Positions 11,919 through 37,412 of a stretch of 64,000 nucleotides of DNA are shown here, piece by piece. Each line of letters begins with the position of its first letter. Within the stretch, counting starts at the first letter, position 1. Source of the DNA: Nematostella vectensis (Eukaryota > Cnidaria > Anthozoa > Actiniaria > Edwardsiidae); NCBI RefSeq assembly GCF_932526225.1, contig NC_064047.1, positions 2,231,501 through 2,295,500 of the forward strand. Reading direction: 5' to 3'. The position numbers were made by a program, and so were the translations under genes. The notes under the pieces were generated by a model, which worked only from the letters and a program-made list of their open reading frames with translations, did not search any database and had not been told where the DNA came from.

Positions 11919-13286
11919 CATTGGCTTATTTTAAAAGCATGTAACGATAAGATATTTTTAATCAAATATCGTCAATAACATATTTAGACTTTTTTTCGTA
12001 AATTGTTATTTTGAATTTTCCTTGCGAAAAAGCCCTGTATTTTATATAGTAAACAAAGGAGTGGTTGGCCGACATTCTTTAATGGACGAATGCTCTCTCG
12101 TCTCGTCTTTTCGCTTCGATGTTTTTTTTTTAATGGCGCATACCTTGCCACTCCAAATCCATCCACGACCTTTTCCGCGCTTAGAGAAAATTACTGCATT
12201 TGTACCTTCAGTGGTATTTTTTTTTTTTTTTTTTTAAGTTGAACTTCATTTGCCAATGTACTTCCCTGCTAGCAGAGGCTTCTTTTCTCTGTATTTCGCT
12301 GGGCTGGAGTTCGCGAGGAAAAGAGACCTCTGCCATGGATTGCAAGTTCGTTTGATCAAACCGCCGTCCACGATCGTGGACGGGAGATCAAGAGCGCATG
12401 CTCCGTTAATGAATTACTGGCCACTATTTGAGCCCACAATGACTAGCGCATGCGTGAAGCGTATATCCGCTGCGGGATAATAAGCCCGCATTCGAAACGA
12501 CGAATTATAAAAGAAGTCATTCAATGCCTTATCTTCATTCAGAATTTTCTCTCTTTTGACCAACGAGTCAATCTTCCGTTTACAGGTTTTGCATATTTTC
12601 CATTGGCTTATTTTAAAAGCATGTAACGATAAGATATTTTTAATCAAATATCGTCAATAACATATTTAGACTTTTTTTCGTAAATTGTTATTTTGAATTT
12701 TCCTTGCGAAAAAGCCCTGTATTTTATATAGTAAACAAAGGAGTGGTTGGCCGACATTCTTTAATGGACGAATGCTCTCTCGTCTCGTCTTTTCGCTTCG
12801 ATGTTTTTTTTTTAATGGCGCATACCTTGCCACTCCAAATCCATCCACGACCTTTTCCGCGCTTAGAGAAAATTACTGCATTTGTACCTTCAGTGGTATT
12901 TTTTTTTTTTTTTTTTAAAGAAGTTGAACTTCATTTGCCAATGTACTTCCCTGCTAGCAGAGGCTTCTTTTCTCTGTATTTCGCTGGGCTGGAGTTCGCG
13001 AGGAAAAGAGACCTCTGCCATGGATTGCAAGTTCGTTTGATCAAACCGCCGTCCACGATCGTGGACGGGAGATCAAGAGCGCATGCTCCGTTAATGAATT
13101 ACTGGCCACTATTTGAGCCCACAATGACTAGCGCATGCGTGAAGCGTATATCCGCTGCGGGATAATAAGCCCGCATTCGAAACGACGAATTATAAAAGAA
13201 GTCATTCAATGCCTTATCTTCATTCAGAATTTTCTCTCTTTTGACCAACGAGTCAATCTTCCGTTTACAGGTTTTGCATATTTTTC
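11919..13286. repeat. Recent 682-bp tandem duplication
   Basis: 11919-12600 and 12601-13286 are almost identical head-to-tail copies. The only length difference I see is in and after a poly-T tract near 12220 and 12910 (a few bases, including AAAG). The junction at 12600 joins ...TTGCATATTTT to CATTGGC. Both copies contain the CTGCTAGCAGAGG element and the same sequences on both strands, so open frames appear twice. The near identity implies a young event, or an assembly duplication. Confidence 0.9.
12262..12350 (+). mobile_element. CTGCTAGCAGAGG-family element, copy in first duplicate
   Basis: TTCCCTGCTAGCAGAGG runs through GTATTTCGCTGG to GAGACCTCTGCCATGG. This links it to the foldback at 10802-10892. 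The counterpart in the second duplicate is near 12950-13022, and an inverted copy lies at 13645-13722. Confidence 0.6.
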
Positions 13287-13722
13287 TGGAATTAGCTGAT
13301 CTAAGTTTACCAAAAAATTTTGTAACATTTTTTTCGAGTCCAACTGGGCGATATTTACATTGAAACTCGCCTGCCCAGATGTCTTGAAATTTATCCCACA
13401 AACAAGACAAAACGCGTCTTTGCTGCGTATGCTGTTCAATTTTTTCTGTGAGGTTTTAGGTGATTGATATTAAACAGTTGTTTTCATTTTTCGAAGAGCA
13501 GAACTAACCGGAGTTTGATTCATAATTTGCGACTAACCCCATGCAAAGCATATTGACAGCTTTCGCGCGATGGTACGGGTTTTGGCACTTCAAGCGCGGT
13601 CGCTTAGAAACGCACACGCATGCGCAACGAAAACAGTTTCGACCCATGGCAGAGGTCTCTTTTCCTCGCGAACGCAAGCACAGCGAAATACAGAGAAAAG
13701 AAGCCTCTGCTAGCAGGGAACC
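12950..13722. mobile_element. Possible composite element bounded by inverted CTGCTAGCAGAGG repeats
   Basis: The copy at 12950-13022 and the copy at 13645-13722 are in opposite orientation. They share CCCTGCTAGCAGAGG outer ends and CCATGGCAGAGG inner ends, so the interval could be one mobile unit with long terminal inverted repeats. No target-site duplication is obvious. The tandem duplication at 11919-13286 overlaps it and complicates the boundaries. Confidence 0.4.
13190..13439 (-). pseudogene. Degenerate C4 zinc-binding (C-x2-C ... C-x2-C) exon
   Basis: One frame gives FCLVCGINF and, after an A-run frameshift near 13325, another gives KICKTCKRKIDSLVKREK. Together they make two C-x2-C pairs about 45 residues apart, the spacing of a four-cysteine zinc module such as the ZAD type or those in DNA-transposon proteins. 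The second half also lies in the first duplicate (about 12510-12600). The break suggests a decayed transposon or zinc-finger gene. No specific family is claimed. Confidence 0.3.
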
Positions 13723-13870
13723 AATGTACTTTTTCGCGATAAAAACAACTCGTCCTTTTCTTTAAGAATTCTATGATTTCGTGATAATATAAAAACCACA
13801 AGAAAAACTGTTGTTGAAATATTATCAAAAAATACGAAACAGTACATCACGCAAGAACACGTTACGGCTT
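13440..13870. other. Spacer with the inverted CTGCTAGCAGAGG copy, otherwise nothing seen
   Basis: Only the inverted short element at 13645-13722 is recognisable between the C4 module and the start of the 40-bp minisatellite. Confidence 0.3.
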
Positions 13871-14074
13871 TCTCCGGGGTTTTAACGGGTTTTCTGTGTT
13901 TAGCCTAGTCTTACCGGGGGGAGTCTCACAGGGGTTAAATTACCGGATGTCTCACCGGGGTTTTACCGGACTTCCTGTGCTAGACTAGTCTCACCGGAGT
14001 TTTACCGGGTTTCCTGTGTTTAGCCTAGTCTAACCGAAGTTTTACTGGGTTTCCTGTGTATAGTCTAGTCTTAA

Positions 14075-14290
14075 GCCTGATGCACACTGGCAATATAATG
14101 ACATAACAAGATAGGCGCGCGCATTCTTATGTCCTTATTTTCAAGTGTGAAGGGTGCGACTTATGGCAATAACGTCGACATAATAACGTGGAGATAACGA
14201 CATAAAAGAAAAAAACATGTTTTTTTCCTTATGCCATTATGTCAAATTCTTATGTTGTTATGTCGTTATATCGCCAGTGTGCACCAGGCC
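14075..14290. mobile_element. MITE with TAA target duplication (Harbinger-like)
   Basis: GCCTGATGCACACTGGCAAT at the left end matches the reverse complement of the right end (GCCAGTGTGCACCAGGC). About 34 bp of each terminus are alike, including ATATAATGACATAACA. It is flanked by TAA on both sides, the 3-bp target type of PIF/Harbinger elements. The interior is also rich in ATGTC/GACAT inverted motifs. It is non-coding. Confidence 0.75.
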
Positions 14291-14404
14291 TAACTGAAGT
14301 TTTACCGGGTTTCCTGTGTATAGTCTAGTCTTACCGGGGTTTACCGGGTTTCCTGTGTTTAGCCTAGTCTCCACCGGAGTTTTACCGGGTTTCCTGTGTT
14401 TAGT

Positions 14405-14956
14405 GGGGAAATTTCCCAAGGACGTAGATTGAGGCCGAGTCCGCGGCCTCCCAGCGGTCATACCCAACCTCTCCCTCGGAGATTTCCGAATAAACATCTT
14501 CGGTAACGAGCATCATAAAACAAAATGGAAGCCATACAACGAAAGAGTTACGTCTCTCTCTTATGTACCCATACGAGCATTAGCGGGACAAGTCCTGCCT
14601 TTGTTGTATGCTGAATGAATTTTCCAACCATTTTTAATTTAAATTTTCAGATAATGTATCTTTAAAACTTTAGAACCATGACACTGACCGCTGCTTTTAC
14701 CTTTTTTTCCCTTTGTTCTATTATACTAAAATAAGTATTAAAGTAAGCTTAATTTATTGAGTAAGTAAAAATTTTACTTATTTTAATTTGTACCTCTTAG
14801 CATATAAAGTTTTTATCGGATCGCCATCTTGGATTGCTCCGACCATCTCGCACTTTCCGAAGATGTTGTTCAGAAGATTCCGACTGACAGGTTGGGTATG
14901 ACCGCTGGGAGTCCGCGGACTCGGCCTCAACCTACGTCCGTGGGAAATTGCCTCCC
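14405..14956. mobile_element. Mutator-like MITE with perfect 9-bp target duplication
   Basis: About 68-bp terminal inverted repeats run inward from GGGGAAATTTCCCAAGGACG on the left and from GGGAGGCAATTTCCCACGG, read inward from the right. The element is bounded by GTGTTTAGT at 14396-14404 and again at 14957-14965. Both the 9-bp duplication and the long inverted repeats fit MULE-type transposition. The target is the minisatellite itself. No transposase is encoded. Confidence 0.85.
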
Positions 14957-15747
14957 GTGTTTAGTCTAGTCTCCTCAGGGTTTTCCCGGGTTTCCTGTGT
15001 TTAGCCTTGTCTCTCACCGGGGTTTTACCGGGTTTCCTGTGTTTAGCCTTGTCTCACCAGGGGTTTTCCAGGGTTTCCTGTGTTCAGCCCTATTTCCACC
15101 GGTGTTTTACCGGGTTTTTGGCCTTGGAGAAGAGCCGTGAGGCAGATTGGGGTCTGAGGGAGTTTCTTGTGACGTCACCACTTTTTTTTAACGGGAGGGA
15201 GTTTTAACGGGTTTCCTGTTTCGAATTCTAGTCTCACCGGGGTTTTACCGGGTTTCCTGTGTTCAGCCCTGTTTCCACCGGAGTTTTAACGGGTTTCCTG
15301 TGTCAAGTCTAGTCTCACCGGGTTTTCCTGGGTTTCCTGTGTTCAGCCCTGTTTCCACCGGTGTTTTACCGGCTTTCCTGTGTTCAGCCTAGTTTCCACC
15401 GTAGTTTTAACGGGTTTCCTGTGTCAAGTCTAGTCTCACCGGGGTTTTACCGGGTTTCCTGTCCTTGGAGATGAGCCGAGAGGCAGATAGGGGTCTGAGG
15501 GAGTTTCCTATGACGTCACAACTATTTCCAACCACACGAACCCGATCCGAATCCCAGGTAACAACGCCTGCGACTAGGCTATGTTATCGGTTTCTTTGTA
15601 CCGTTAGAATACGCCATTTTGTCATACTAGCAAAATAACAAGTGTACGAGGATGGTCAAAATGAGAAGATAGAGGATGACCCCTCTTTTGCCACAGGAAG
15701 CCCAAATATTGGAAAACTCGATAGAGTAAGCTACATAAAGCCTTAGC

Positions 15748-29839
<14,092 letters not shown>

Positions 29840-30044
29840 TTTAAAATAAGCAGCACTGTAAAGGAGAAATCTTATTTTTCTCCCCGTCTCCCCGTGTCAA
29901 CCCTTTATGCATCATTACTATACCAAGCCAGGAATGCTTTGTTCCGCTTATAAGAGCTAATCCGCACTACACGGAGTCTTGTGTCTGTTTCTCGTTTTGT
30001 CCACTGTCGGTACGTGTGTTTTGTTCCTCCGGGACAGGACTCAG

Positions 30045-30330
30045 CAGTGGCGGATCCTTGATTTCCAAATGGGGGGTGGATAATGGCCGGATAGACGGCT
30101 TATACAGTAACTGATCCAGTGGTTCTTGGTCACTACATATAGATCTAACAATACTTCACACGCTGGATTGGATTTGTCGCGTCAGCAAAGTTAGGCAGAC
30201 GAAGGAAAATGTGGACAGTATCTCCCGTCCCTCAGAAATTTATTTTCTTCAAAAAAGAAATTTTTCTATTCTTTTTGCTCAAAAAGGTGGGTGGAAATCC
30301 AACCAATCCCCCTGTATCCGCCCCTGCCTA
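30045..30330 (+). mobile_element. hAT-like MITE upstream of E2F copy A
   Basis: Ends are CAGTGGCGGATCC and GTATCCGCCCCTG. A related copy lies inverted at 63073-63320, sharing the 'ccggccat...actgatccagtggttcttggt' interior. There is no matching copy upstream of E2F B, so it inserted after the duplication or was lost there. I could not find an 8-bp target duplication. Confidence 0.65.
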
Positions 30331-30779
30331 GCCAATTATATGTGAATCCGCACTGAACATTAAAGCCGAACACAAAATTCATACATGCCAATCAACTGTG
30401 ACTTCTGAGAACCGAATCATGGTACATAGAGGCGTCTAAGGTTTGCAAACATGGTTAAAACTCTCTCTTGTATATAACATCTGTCTGGGATCTATTGCTG
30501 TCCATTGTCGAGCAAGCTGCAACTAGTACGATTCTATATTTGCCTGCGATAATATTTCATTTCGCAACGGCCTGATTGACAAGGATAAACAAAGTTGTGT
30601 TTTTGTTTCGAAACGACCAGCTCAGCCTGCAGGCCGTCGCACCCTCTGATCTTCTGCCCGCCGAGGACAAACTTTTGTCCACCGTCTACTCGTGTCCACA
30701 CTTGTCTTTGGTCATAACCTGAAAGGTCCTGTCAACAACTATCCCTGTACAAACAGCTAAAAGTACTAGTGCGGATTGG

Positions 30780-33060
30780 CCCTAATAGGGGGGAGGTATA
30801 TTGTCATGCGCTATTCTATCCCTCAGACAAATAAGTTAGAGAACATCACGCTATCATGTGGTTTTCTGCTTATTTAGAGCTAATAATTAGTTTATTCAAA
30901 AGATATATTCGCTAAGCTTGCTCTTTAAGGGCTGTTCAACAGGGATTATCTAATCTCTGCCGCCTCAAGGGACCTCAGATTATTCTCCCGATATCTAGTG
31001 TTCTGGGTGCACATGATTTCTCTGAGCTCAAATACTCGCAAAAAAAATCATTTGCTCGTGAAGCTTGATGATTAAAGCCAGCTAGGCGAATCTCTAGTAG
31101 TTCGATAATGTATCAGGGGCATTTACTGCAATTCTAGAAGTGAGCCAACTTAGGTTTATTGCGTATCAGCGTGCGCTTTCTTTAAGCTGCAAGAAACTCT
31201 GTGCTTCATTTTAACAAGGCCGGCTCAGTTTTCTATTACTACAATTGGCCAGTTTAATACCATGCCTAAAATATTGTACTGGACACTTGTAATAAAAGAA
31301 TACCGGCCGTTTAAAAATGAATGCACAAAGTTTTTTGTAAGTAAAAGAACGGACTGAACTTCGCCGTCAATTTTTCGGGTCGAAATTCTAAACATATATC
31401 TACTTTTTTTCTCTTCCACAGATTTTTGTCTAACTTTCACAGAGGCTGTATCACCAAATATTGAACTGATTCTGGTAGTGTCATCAAAAAACTAACGCTC
31501 AATTTTGCGTCAGTCTCAAATAAGTGCAAAACATGTTGTTTACTTTTTATGTGCTACTACATTATTGCGTGTTAACACAAATACAATTTTTAAATGTTTC
31601 CACTCTCCATTCATTGGGTCATGTTTGGTAAAAAACTCTAGAGCAATCACATAAACATTGTTGTTCTGTGCGAAGTTTAAAATTGATAACGCCCTCTGTT
31701 TATGATCGGTTGATTACCGTGCGAGCGACCTTAAGGAAGTTGGTATTGATAAGTAGATTGAAATATTTATGCTTATTTTGAAAAATAAAAAAAACATGAA
31801 TAAACGACAAAATGATATTTATGTAAAACCATATCAGTATAAATCAAACTGGAAGGACAAAAAAATTATTTTGAACCCTTTATAGTTCCATTTTAAGAGA
31901 AGCAACCATAATATTCCTATTATCTAACAGATGAAGTGTTTGCTAGGCTGCACACAGAATATGGAGATGTGACTCACAGAGTACTTAATCAATCCAAACA
32001 CCCAAATAGTCGTGTTGGCAGAGTCGAGTTCAAGTTTTTGGTGAGCCTGAATCACAGAGTAATGTCAGTCTTATTAATATCAATACATACTTCGGTTGAG
32101 TCTCTTACTTTAACTTCGTATAGGAGTTCTGGAATCAATTCGAATTGTGTTCCGAATTTCATACGGCGCTTTGCTGTTTCCCGAAGTTGCCAGGGAAGTT
32201 TGCTGGAATAATTCATTCGGGAGTGGCGTTATACGCTCAACCTTGGGAATGGGAGTGATAATAACGGCCGTTCACTATCAGATTCCATGTCGGCCATATT
32301 AGATTCGGTAAATACTCTAGTGTGGTCTACCTCTGGAAATGGGAGCCCTGTGGACGAGGTTAAGGTTATGTTTGCAGTTGTCGTCGCATCGATAATAAAT
32401 AGACTCGGTGGAACATGAAAAGTTCGAGTTATACCGGGAAATGAGTTCGATAAAATTTTGATACCTTTACGAGTTTCGTTAATTTGAGTATAAAAATGCC
32501 GGAGTAAAAATAAATTTCCAATGAGGTAGTTATGCTTTACTGCGCATGCATAGTCAGAGTTATATCGTTTATCGAGTTATACAATTAAAAAAATAAAACC
32601 ATTAGTTACGAACTCATTTATAAAAGTGTGAAATTGTTAAGGGTTTAGAATCGAAACATTGTGACGTCGCGGTTATCCTGATTATACGATTTTGCGCGTT
32701 TCCATCTAACTAGCTTCCCACATGGTTGTCTCTAGAGCAATTATCTAGCGTATGAATATTCGCTGGCAAGTAACGTAGTTGATAAGAAGATAGTGGGCCA
32801 CGACACAGGATACCCACGCTAGCAAATAAGCACATGACGAGACCTACTGAAAGAAATGTTATTACCGACCCTCCCTTATGCTATCAAATTATGTTACCCG
32901 CCAAGGACATTCCATGTGTTTCCCCAATTTTAGAAAAAACAATATGCTGCTACCTTTACTTTTTAAGTTTTTTTTTTCACTCCGTGTTGCCCAGATTTAA
33001 GATAACGATGTTGGCAACGAATAGGAACGGAAATGTGTTGATGTGGCATCACGATGGAGT
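30780..33060. other. 5' flank of E2F copy A, shared in part with copy B
   Basis: 30785-31140 matches copy B 50450-50800, and 32850-33055 matches 50965-51180. The 1.7 kb between them (31140-32850) is absent from copy B and holds no gene I can support. The outer limit of the duplicated segment in copy A is therefore near 33060. Confidence 0.6.
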
Positions 33061-33900
33061 GGCTCACCTCGATGCTAGAGAGGACACAGATTATCTAGTG
33101 ATCAACACCCAAGAAATAAGTTGGTATAGAAGTCTCTAAATCTGACATCTGGCGATCTCATCGAGTTTGGCCTCTCAAGGGATCCAATCCTCGACAAATC
33201 ATCGTAAAAAGTGTGAGGCTTAATACAAAAGCAGAACTATTAAAGAAAAAAGAGGTGAGGGACAAAAAGTCATCAATCGAGATCAGCAAAGATCTTACAC
33301 AAGGTCACCTGGCAGCTATCAGGGAAACCAACACAAAGGCAGAGGGTAAAATCCATAAACTTTGGACAATAGATGGGGGAGGGGGTGAATAGGGGTACGT
33401 AAATCCGCCGATCCGCTACATTTTCGGGGCAAATCCGTGGATCCGCAGATATTTTTAGATCCGCATGGTTTGACAGATAAACAAAAGCATCGATCGAAAT
33501 TCATTTAAAATCCGAAATTGGACCGTCAAAGCAGTCAAAATCCGAAATCCGCGCCCAAATTGTCGACAGATCCGTGATCCGCCGTATTTCCAAAATCCGC
33601 CAATCCGCTGAAATAATCGTCAAAATTATTATTACAGTTCTTTGAATGATTGTAATGAATGTGAATATGAATCTAGCTGCGCCGTCAACCAGCTCCAGAG
33701 TTTTGGATCCCACAAGTGATGGAGATAACAATATAAATACAAGTATATCCATTTCAAACCAGACGATAATGACTTTGACATGTACAGACCAACACCCATA
33801 GATTTAAATCAATATCTAGAAACCATACATCAATCCGTTTACTCTTTATGATAAACATGCAGATACTCGACACCACTTTAATCCTCTGAGGATAAATATA
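33060..33900. other. Spacer, no recognised gene
   Basis: The region 33395-33605 is rich in repeated AATCCGC/GATCCGC motifs and may be a decayed repeat. The remainder is featureless to me. Confidence 0.3.
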
Positions 33901-33949
33901 TTTTTTTGATAATGATTTTAACCTGAAAATAGACAGAACGAAAAACTTT

Positions 33950-35362
33950 GACTCAATGATTAAATGATAGCCACTTTAAAACTAGACTTAAATGTCATCA
34001 GAATAACTGAAACATGGCTAACACATGAAGCATCATCGCTGCTCAACAGACAGACGGAAATGGGGGTGGTGTTGGAATGTATATTTTAATCAATTTAAAT
34101 TTCCAAATAAGAGATTACCTTGACTGTGACTCTACTTCAATGAAGTCCCTTTTCATTGAAGTTATCAATAAAAAGTAAAAAAAACACTCTTATTGGAGTA
34201 ATATATAGACTTCAGGATTCTAACAATAACAATTTCTTAAATGAGATGGAACAGCTAATGGAAAAAATAAACTTTGAAAAAAAACTGTTATATTCTAGGT
34301 AACTTTAATTTAAACCTACTGAATATTGAACATCATGAGCTAACAAAGCAGTTTCATGACCTTATATATTCCTCTTGTACGATTCCGACAATTAGTAAGC
34401 CAACAAGAATAACAAGCCATAGTGCAACTCTGATAGATAATATCTTTACTTATAGTATAAATTTAGAAACCTCTTTTAATGGCTTATTATGTGCAGACAC
34501 ATCAGATCACATCCCTATATTCCATATTATCAAATTTAAAGAATTAAAACAAAACATTGAACAACAAAATAAATACTCATACAAACGAGTCACGAACAAC
34601 ACATGCATACATTCGTAGAACAAATAATTGTGAATTGGGCTGATGTAGTATCTAAAGATGATACTAATGATCCATATAACAGCTTCCATGAACACAATAA
34701 CAGAGATATATAAAGCATGTTTCCCTCTAAAAAAATGCGCAATAAACTACTAAACCCTGGATAACAAATGGGCTTCTTAAATCAATTCACAAAGAAACAT
34801 AAACTCTACAAAAAATCACAAGAGTCACCCTCAAACTTGAATATCAATAAATTCAAACGGTTTAGAAATATTTTAAATAACCTTTTAAGAAAAAAACAAA
34901 AAGGATTACTTCACCACTAATCTTGAGAAATCTAAAGCAGATACTAAGCTCACATGGAAAATATTAAACTGCTTGATTAGGAAGAATACAAAAAAGTGCA
35001 ACTATCCTGACAGTTTCAAACACAACAAGTAACTTAGATCCAACAACTATTGCTAATAACTTTGCTGAATACTTTACAAATTTGGACTAAATATTTCAAA
35101 AAACATTGAAAGGCACAGCTGCCAACCTTAAATCACATTTACAAGGCAACTATAGCAACAGCATGGTACTGCGATTAACAACACCACATGAAATCAGTGA
35201 CTCTTTCCCTAAAGAACAAAAAAAAAGTTGCGGTTTTGATAATATCAATATTAAGGTCGTCAAAGCAGCAATTTCAGCCCTATCAATTCCCCTATGTGCT
35301 TTAATAAACCAATCTATAATGATAGGTATAACGTCAAATAAACTTAAAATAGCTAAAGTCAT
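33950..35362 (+). mobile_element. Decayed LINE, 5' part: endonuclease and start of RT
   Basis: Fragments in shifting frames encode the AP-endonuclease pattern RITETWLT near 34000, ILGNFNLNLL at about 34295, LIDNIFTYS and TSDHIPIFH at about 34430-34530. The pre-RT and early RT follow (35106-35362, KKSCGFDNINIKVVK, LCALINQS, KIAKVI). Many stops and indels show it is old. The RT is cut at 35362 by an LTR element and resumes at 38108. Confidence 0.75.
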
Positions 35363-35492
35363 TGAAGAAGCCGAGTAATTCTTAACAAAACACGCTTTTA
35401 TTCATGCCCGTGCGAAGCCATTTCAACATGGCCGACCCCTCACCTGGAATTGAGGCTCGAGGCACGTGTCTAATTTATGCTAATATACAACA
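35363..35492 (-). repeat. LTR (3' LTR relative to the element)
   Basis: Starts TGAAGAAGCCGAG and ends TATACAACA on the plus strand. It matches 37978-38107 except at about six bases, mostly clustered around the 'cctggaattgagg' segment. Confidence 0.9.
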
Positions 35493-35555
35493 CTTCCTTC
35501 CTCTTAAGCTAAACGTAACATACAATATAAACTATTGAAATCAGTTCCTTTAGTT

Positions 35556-36662
35556 CTAGGCATATACAACAAAGGCTTCAATCCAATTGGAGTGTGCGTC
35601 CACAATTATGAGTAGCATTCTTCCCATAAAGGGTCCCGCATAGTCTATATGAATTCTCCTCCAGGGCTGATCCGGCCACTCCCAGGGCTGATCCGGCCAC
35701 TCCCAGGGCTGATCCGGCCACTCCCAGGGCTGATCTGGCCACTCCCAGGGCTGATCCGGCCACTCCCAGGGCTGATCCGGCCACTCCCAGGGCTGATTCG
35801 GCCACTCCCAGGGGTGATCCGGCCACTCCCAGGGGTGATCTGGCCACTCCCAGGGCTGATCCGGCCACTCCCAGGGGTGATCCGGCCACTCCCAGGGGTG
35901 ATCTGGCCACTCCCAGGGCTGATCTGGCCACTCCCAGGGCTGATCTGGACACTCCCAGGGCTGATCCGGCCACTCCCAGGGCTGATCTGGACACTCCCAG
36001 GGCTGATCCGGCCACTCCCAGGGCTGATCTGGCCACTCCCAGGGCTGATCTGGCCACTCCCAGGGCTGATCTGGACACTCCCAGGGCTGATCCGGCCACT
36101 CCCAGGGCTGATCTGGACACTCCCAGGGGTGAAGTGGTGCTGAGGCAAAAGCTTTCTGGTGGATCTGGCATGCCTCATATGTCTTCACCATGGACTCTAT
36201 CTCCTTCTCAATGGTTGGCCACCAGACGTAGCTCGGTGCCAACGCCTTCATTCGGTATATCCCGGGATGTGCCTCATGAAGATCTTCGAGGACTCGCTTA
36301 CGGCCCTGAGGGGGTACCACAACCCTTGATCCTCGTAGTATGCAGCAATCTTGAACGCTAAGCTCCTCCCTCTTTGACTTATACGGTAATAATTCAGGGT
36401 CCTTAACATCATCTGGCCAGCCACGCAGCAAATACTCCTTTACATTTGCAAGGACTGGATCCCGGTGTGTCCAGTTGCGGATCTGGGCTGCGGTGACAGG
36501 TGAAACATTAACATTCAGGAGAAATACGGTTTCCTCTGCTGAAACTCTGGTGGTGATGGGTAGAGAGAGACGACTCAACGCATCGGCGTTCCCATGGCTA
36601 CTGCCAGACTTGTAAACGATGTCGTACTCGTAACCCCGCAATGTCACCGCCCACCTCTGCAC
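35556..36662 (-). pseudogene. Gypsy pol remnant: RNase H end, integrase N-terminus with heptapeptide expansion
   Basis: An open frame of 368 residues begins with the RNase H / connection end (VQRWAVTLRGYEYDIVY, GNADALSRL) and passes through the integrase H2C2 finger region (LHEAHPGIYRMKALAPSYVWWP ... C-x2-H). It reaches the start of the catalytic core (RIHIDYAGPF with the first catalytic Asp). Between finger and core, the usual single WEWPDQPW stretch is repeated 22 times. The frame stops soon after HSNWIEAF, so the other two catalytic acids are missing. Confidence 0.85.
35664..36125 (-). repeat. 21-bp x 22 coding minisatellite in the integrase
   Basis: 22 tandem units encode W-E-(W/C)-P-(D/N)-(Q/H)-P, 462 bp in total. 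All units are in frame with the ancestral heptapeptide. Variants (C for W at position 3, H for Q, N for D) cluster in neighbouring units, showing block duplication. Confidence 0.95.
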
Positions 36663-36703
36663 CTTGGTGATGCAGTAGTAGGTACTTGTTTCTTTTCGCT
36701 GAA

Positions 36704-37158
36704 CTAGCCTCTAACTAGCCTGTCGATCTCTTCTTCAACCCTCCCTTTCATGGCATAGGGCAAAGGACGGGGCTTGAAAAACCTGGGCGTGACCCCTTCA
36801 GGTACATGGATCTTTGCTTTGACCCCCTTTAAAGTCCCAAGTTCTTCCTTGAAGACCTGAGGATGCTTGATATCTTTGAGACTTATTTCACCTTGAGCAA
36901 TGTTCATAACTGAAAACTCTTTGATCAAGTCCATCCCCAAGAGACTAGGGCTTTTTCTTATAACAACTTTAATGGGGAAAACCCTTGTCTGATCTCAATT
37001 TTGTGTCCCGTGAAGGACTTGAGTGTGTGGCTACTCTTCTGAAGCTGGGGTAATTTCCCCTCACAGACACTGCTCAATGTCTCTTCACTAATAAGGGTCA
37101 CGGGGCACCCTGTGTCGACCTCAAAGCATAATGGTCTAGAATTAATCTCAATCGACAC
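36704..37158 (-). pseudogene. Gypsy protease and pre-RT remnants
   Basis: The aspartic protease motif D-T-G (VDTGCPVTLI) begins this part; the family's usual D-S-G or D-T-G is intact. A frame change near 36950 leads to MGMDLIKEFSV and to the pre-RT motif RFFKPRPLPYAMK, EEEIDRLV. The sequence then jumps to the RNase H end within ~50 bp, so about 1.2-1.5 kb of RT is deleted. Confidence 0.75.
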
Positions 37159-37412
37159 TTCAATTGGGGGTTGTTTTGGAATGCAGATTATATGGGCAAG
37201 ACATCACTATCCTCACTTTCATCATCCTGATCTAAATTGCAAGCGGGTTTTTTGCTTTTGCCTATGACCTTTCTTCTGATATGAAAAACAGGTTTCTTCC
37301 TTGTATTGACAAGTTTTCTGGTCATGTCTTCCCCCACATCTAAGATGGCTTACCTTCTGGTCTTGAACTGTTGTGTGTTTTATGATCCTTACCCTTCCTG
37401 TTTTGACTAGAA

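Larger units (their letters stand above)
13870..15470 (+). repeat. 40-bp-unit minisatellite flanking E2F copy A, with two insertions
   Basis: Units follow the pattern 'accggggttttaccgggttt' then 'cctgtgttcagccttgtctc', with many variants. The array lies 3' of E2F copy A. The same repeat lies 3' of copy B at 43730-44760, and both end in a 'ccttggagatgagccgagaggcagat' junction. It was therefore part of the duplicated segment. Two MITEs (14075-14290 and 14405-14956) interrupt it. Open frames inside are repeat-driven. Confidence 0.9.

Noticed and set aside
11984-13165. Paired ORFs of 60-153 residues in the 682-bp duplication
   Set aside because: They recur only because the DNA is duplicated, cross the poly-T tract and have no conserved pattern.
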